This document shows positions 3,961-5,770 of a stretch of DNA of 5,770 bases, piece by piece. The stretch spans positions 1 to 5,770 of the forward strand of contig JAPLKY010000130.1 of assembly GCA_026387805.1 (NCBI GenBank), written 5' to 3'. A program made the position numbers and the translations under genes. Under the pieces are notes generated by a model. It was not told where the DNA came from. It saw only the letters and a list, made by a program, of their open reading frames with translations, and did no database searches. This DNA is from Candidatus Krumholzibacteriia bacterium (GTDB lineage: Bacteria; Krumholzibacteriota; Krumholzibacteriia; Krumholzibacteriales; Krumholzibacteriaceae). Each line of letters starts with the position of its first letter. Positions within the stretch are counted from its first letter, which is position 1.

Positions 3961-5770
3961 GATATGATGCGCAGGCGATCGCGCATCCTCCCGACCGGAA
4001 GCTCCGTTTCCCGATTCCTCCCGCAGGTAGATCATTCCGACGGGCACGCCCTGGAACGAATCATTATTCGAGAGGTAGTCCGCGACGCTCCGGTTCTCGA
4101 GATAGGGCGCGCGAATCACCTTGACGCGCACTTCGTAGGGGCCCGGCACGATGGAGGCCGGAAGCGGTAGGGCGAAATCCTGCCTCACGGAGCGTCCCGT
4201 CTCCCACATATCGGGATACGCCGGACCGCTCATGAGACGGATCCGCCACGTGAAGCGGTAATACGCGCCTCCCCTCCGCTCGATGATCCGCCGGTACTGC
4301 TTGCCGTACCAGTCGCGATAGAGCGCCCCTTTCGGAAATGCGGCATCGATTCGAATGATCACGTCGAACGGAAGGCCGAAGCTCGCGTTCCGCAACGCCT
4401 TCCAGCACGCATGCCCTTCGAGGGTGTCGCCGGAACGCAGCATATAGTTATCGACCGTGAGATTCACGAGAGAGATTCCTTCCCCGACGCCGGTTCCTTC
4501 GGCCGCGTCGATCGCTCCATTTCCGGAGGCGTCTTCCGTTGCGGGGCACGGAACCGCCGTCATCCGCGCGATCGAGCATGCCTTCACCGCAGGAGATCCG
4601 GAGGAATCCCGGCGCAATCCGAACAGAGAAAATCCCTCCCGTTCGAACGCGCTCGCGGCGAACGATGGACATGTCAGAAACTTCTCGCGCGTTTCCGGAG
4701 CCTCCCCGGGCAGGAAGGAATTGAAGAAATCGGCCCTTTCGGGAACGTTGGCGTTGATGAGCACGTAATCCGCACCCATCCGATCGAGCCATGCCCGGCT
4801 CGCCGACAAAGGTATCGCGGGGCTCAAGAGGTTCCGTGCCTCGCGCAGGCGCTCGATCGCGCTCGTGTCGGCGGGAGAGCAATGCTGGTCGAGGATGACC
4901 GTGACGAAATAGTCCGTATAGGCCGAAAGAACGTAGCTCGTCACCGGATCGCTCGCGATGACGGAGTGATCCGGCACCTTCTCGCCGAGCGCCGCAAACA
5001 GGGCCGCATACGGCGGAGGTATCGGGGAGGGCTTCTCGATGAGCACGCGAACCGATTCCGCGACGCGCGTCGATGCCATACGCAACGGATACGCGATAAA
5101 GAGCCCGAGGAGCCCCGCGGCTGCGATCCGGATCACCGCGCCGCGGGCCGACAGCAGGGGACGCGGCCTCCCGCTCTCCCGCTGCGCCGCCGCGCCCGTT
5201 ATGAGCCGCTCCGCGAGACCGCCGACGACGAGCGCAAGCAAAACGACCAGAGGCGCCGCATCCAGGATGCGATAGTGCAGGTACCCGATGCGCCGCTCGA
5301 GCGCCGAGCCGATGAGAGGATCGAGCACGAGGATGACCGGCACGATGAAGAGCACGAACGCGAGACCGCGCCGCTCGCCGCGCTCGGCGATGAACGGAAA
5401 GAACGGAGCGACAAGGAGCGCGAAGAGAAAGACCGGCCCATACCTCACCAAAAGCTCGGTCGGATCGACGACCGCCAGGTTGGGGGAAAAGACGAGCATT
5501 CCCTGCACGTGCGTATGAACCGCATTCGAAGCGGCAAACGCGCCGGGAGCCCGGATCGCGAGCGGAATCGCCAGACCCGCGATCTGGAGCGGAACGCTCC
5601 TCCAGAAGGCCCCGCGCCATGAGGCGCCGCTTCGCAGAAGCGTGACGTAGAAGAACAGGCCCGCGAGGGAGACGCCGAGCAGCATCGCGAATACCACGTG
5701 AAACGCCGTGCCCGCGCACGCGAGGAGCGCGCCCGCGAAAAGATACGCCCGTTTTCCCGTTCGATAGTAT
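3955..5770 (-). CDS. Polytopic membrane protein, GT39/ArnT-like, with large C-terminal extracytoplasmic region; 5' end cut by window edge
   Basis: The frame is open through the right edge. Upstream of an in-frame GTG at 5697 it still reads membrane-type sequence (YLFAGALLACAGTAFHVV), so the start lies outside. Numbering from that GTG, hydrophobic segments lie at about -18 to 21 (a hairpin), 35-50, 88-104, 111-127, 146-163 and 187-205. Basic loops at 21-34, 104-111 and 162-186 place residues 206-580 outside the membrane. That part holds VIASDPVTSYVLSAYTDYFV (246-265), DYVLINANVPE (310-320), an EF-hand-like loop (389-400), and a probable beta-sandwich (about 407-558) with SGDTLEGHACWKAL and LPASIVPGPYEVRVKV. 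Lipid-linked-sugar glycosyltransferases of the GT39/PMT class often have this plan: LAG...H membrane hairpin and a C-terminal domain with a GDTL...W...lPGxY pattern. The catalytic first loop would lie upstream and is not seen, so an oligosaccharide polymerase or non-catalytic relative is possible. It is the first visible gene of a two-gene minus-strand operon. Confidence 0.75.
   Translation of the reverse strand, partial: YYRTGKRAYLFAGALLACAGTAFHVVFAMLLGVSLAGLFFYVTLLRSGASWRGAFWRSVPLQIAGLAIPLAIRAPGAFAASNAVHTHVQGMLVFSPNLAVVDPTELLVRYGPVFLFALLVAPFFPFIAERGERRGLAFVLFIVPVILVLDPLIGSALERRIGYLHYRILDAAPLVVLLALVVGGLAERLITGAAAQRESGRPRPLLSARGAVIRIAAAGLLGLFIAYPLRMASTRVAESVRVLIEKPSPIPPPYAALFAALGEKVPDHSVIASDPVTSYVLSAYTDYFVTVILDQHCSPADTSAIERLREARNLLSPAIPLSASRAWLDRMGADYVLINANVPERADFFNSFLPGEAPETREKFLTCPSFAASAFEREGFSLFGLRRDSSGSPAVKACSIARMTAVPCPATEDASGNGAIDAAEGTGVGEGISLVNLTVDNYMLRSGDTLEGHACWKALRNASFGLPFDVIIRIDAAFPKGALYRDWYGKQYRRIIERRGGAYYRFTWRIRLMSGPAYPDMWETGRSVRQDFALPLPASIVPGPYEVRVKVIRAPYLENRSVADYLSNNDSFQGVPVGMIYLREESGNGASGREDARSPAHHIR
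4498..4533 (-). other. EF-hand-like calcium-binding loop within the membrane protein
   Basis: Residues 389-400, counted from the GTG at 5697, read DASGNGAIDAAE. They match the canonical 12-residue EF-hand loop at positions 1 (D), 3 (S), 5 (N), 6 (G), 8 (I), 9 (D) and 12 (E). Position 13 is Gly instead of a hydrophobic residue, and no clear flanking helix pair is seen. It resembles the calcium-binding linkers of extracellular proteins more than a calmodulin-type EF hand. It lies between the two predicted extracytoplasmic parts. Binding itself is inferred. Confidence 0.45.

Noticed and set aside
2326..4170. Very long open frame on the + strand (614 codons)
   Set aside because: It lies opposite two well-supported minus-strand genes, has Arg/His-rich composition without any domain, and is the kind of stop-free antisense frame common in G+C-rich DNA.
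3955..5697. GTG at 5697 as the start of the membrane protein
   Set aside because: The frame continues upstream to the window edge with a hydrophobic stretch typical of the same family, so the gene is cut by the edge and does not start here.
4411..5719. Long open frames on both strands within the membrane-protein gene (+ 4411-5622 and - 4448-5719)
   Set aside because: Both are Arg-rich shadow frames. Only the frame ending at 3955 gives membrane segments with a consistent positive-inside pattern and coherent domains.

Overview
This window is a piece of a cell-surface polysaccharide (lipopolysaccharide, exopolysaccharide or glycoprotein glycan) biosynthesis locus from a G+C-rich bacterium. The G+C content was judged by eye, not counted. 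The evidence is dTDP-sugar nucleotide genes next to two GT4-type glycosyltransferases and a polytopic membrane protein of the GT39/ArnT-like kind. No ribosomal, tRNA, phage or insertion-sequence marker is present, so the phylum cannot be fixed. The short 243-residue RmlA form and the Shine-Dalgarno sites fit a bacterium but do not name one.

Layout, left to right. (1) Positions 1-852, + strand: an RmlD-like NAD(P)-dependent sugar-nucleotide reductase that lacks only its first residue or few. (2) Positions 856-1587, - strand: RmlA, glucose-1-phosphate thymidylyltransferase, tail to tail with the first gene with 3 bases between the stops. (3) Positions 1588-1687: the only real intergenic region, 100 bases, holding two candidate promoters that point apart and interlock. 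(4) Positions 1688-2845, + strand: a GT4-family glycosyltransferase in which His replaces the second Glu of the EX7E motif. (5) Positions 2803-3948, - strand: a second GT4 glycosyltransferase with an intact EX7E, whose 3' end overlaps the previous gene by 43 bases. (6) Positions 3955-5770, - strand: a large membrane protein still open at the right edge. It has about seven visible transmembrane segments and a long C-terminal part predicted to lie outside the membrane, containing an EF-hand-like loop and a probable beta-sandwich. Genes 6 and 5 form a translationally coupled pair.

How they may work together (inference): RmlA makes dTDP-glucose and the RmlD-like enzyme would act at the end of the same pathway, giving dTDP-L-rhamnose or a related deoxysugar. 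RmlB and RmlC are not in the window. The two GT4 enzymes would build the glycan on the cytoplasmic side. The membrane protein may act at the membrane or on the outer face, possibly using a lipid-linked sugar. The strand order + - + - - is unusual for an rml cluster and suggests assembly by rearrangement. I see no clear new defence or mobile system. The oddest items are the membrane protein's C-terminal region, the altered GT4 active-site motif and the interlocked divergent promoters. No convincing intrinsic terminator, repeat array, RNA gene or attachment site was found.
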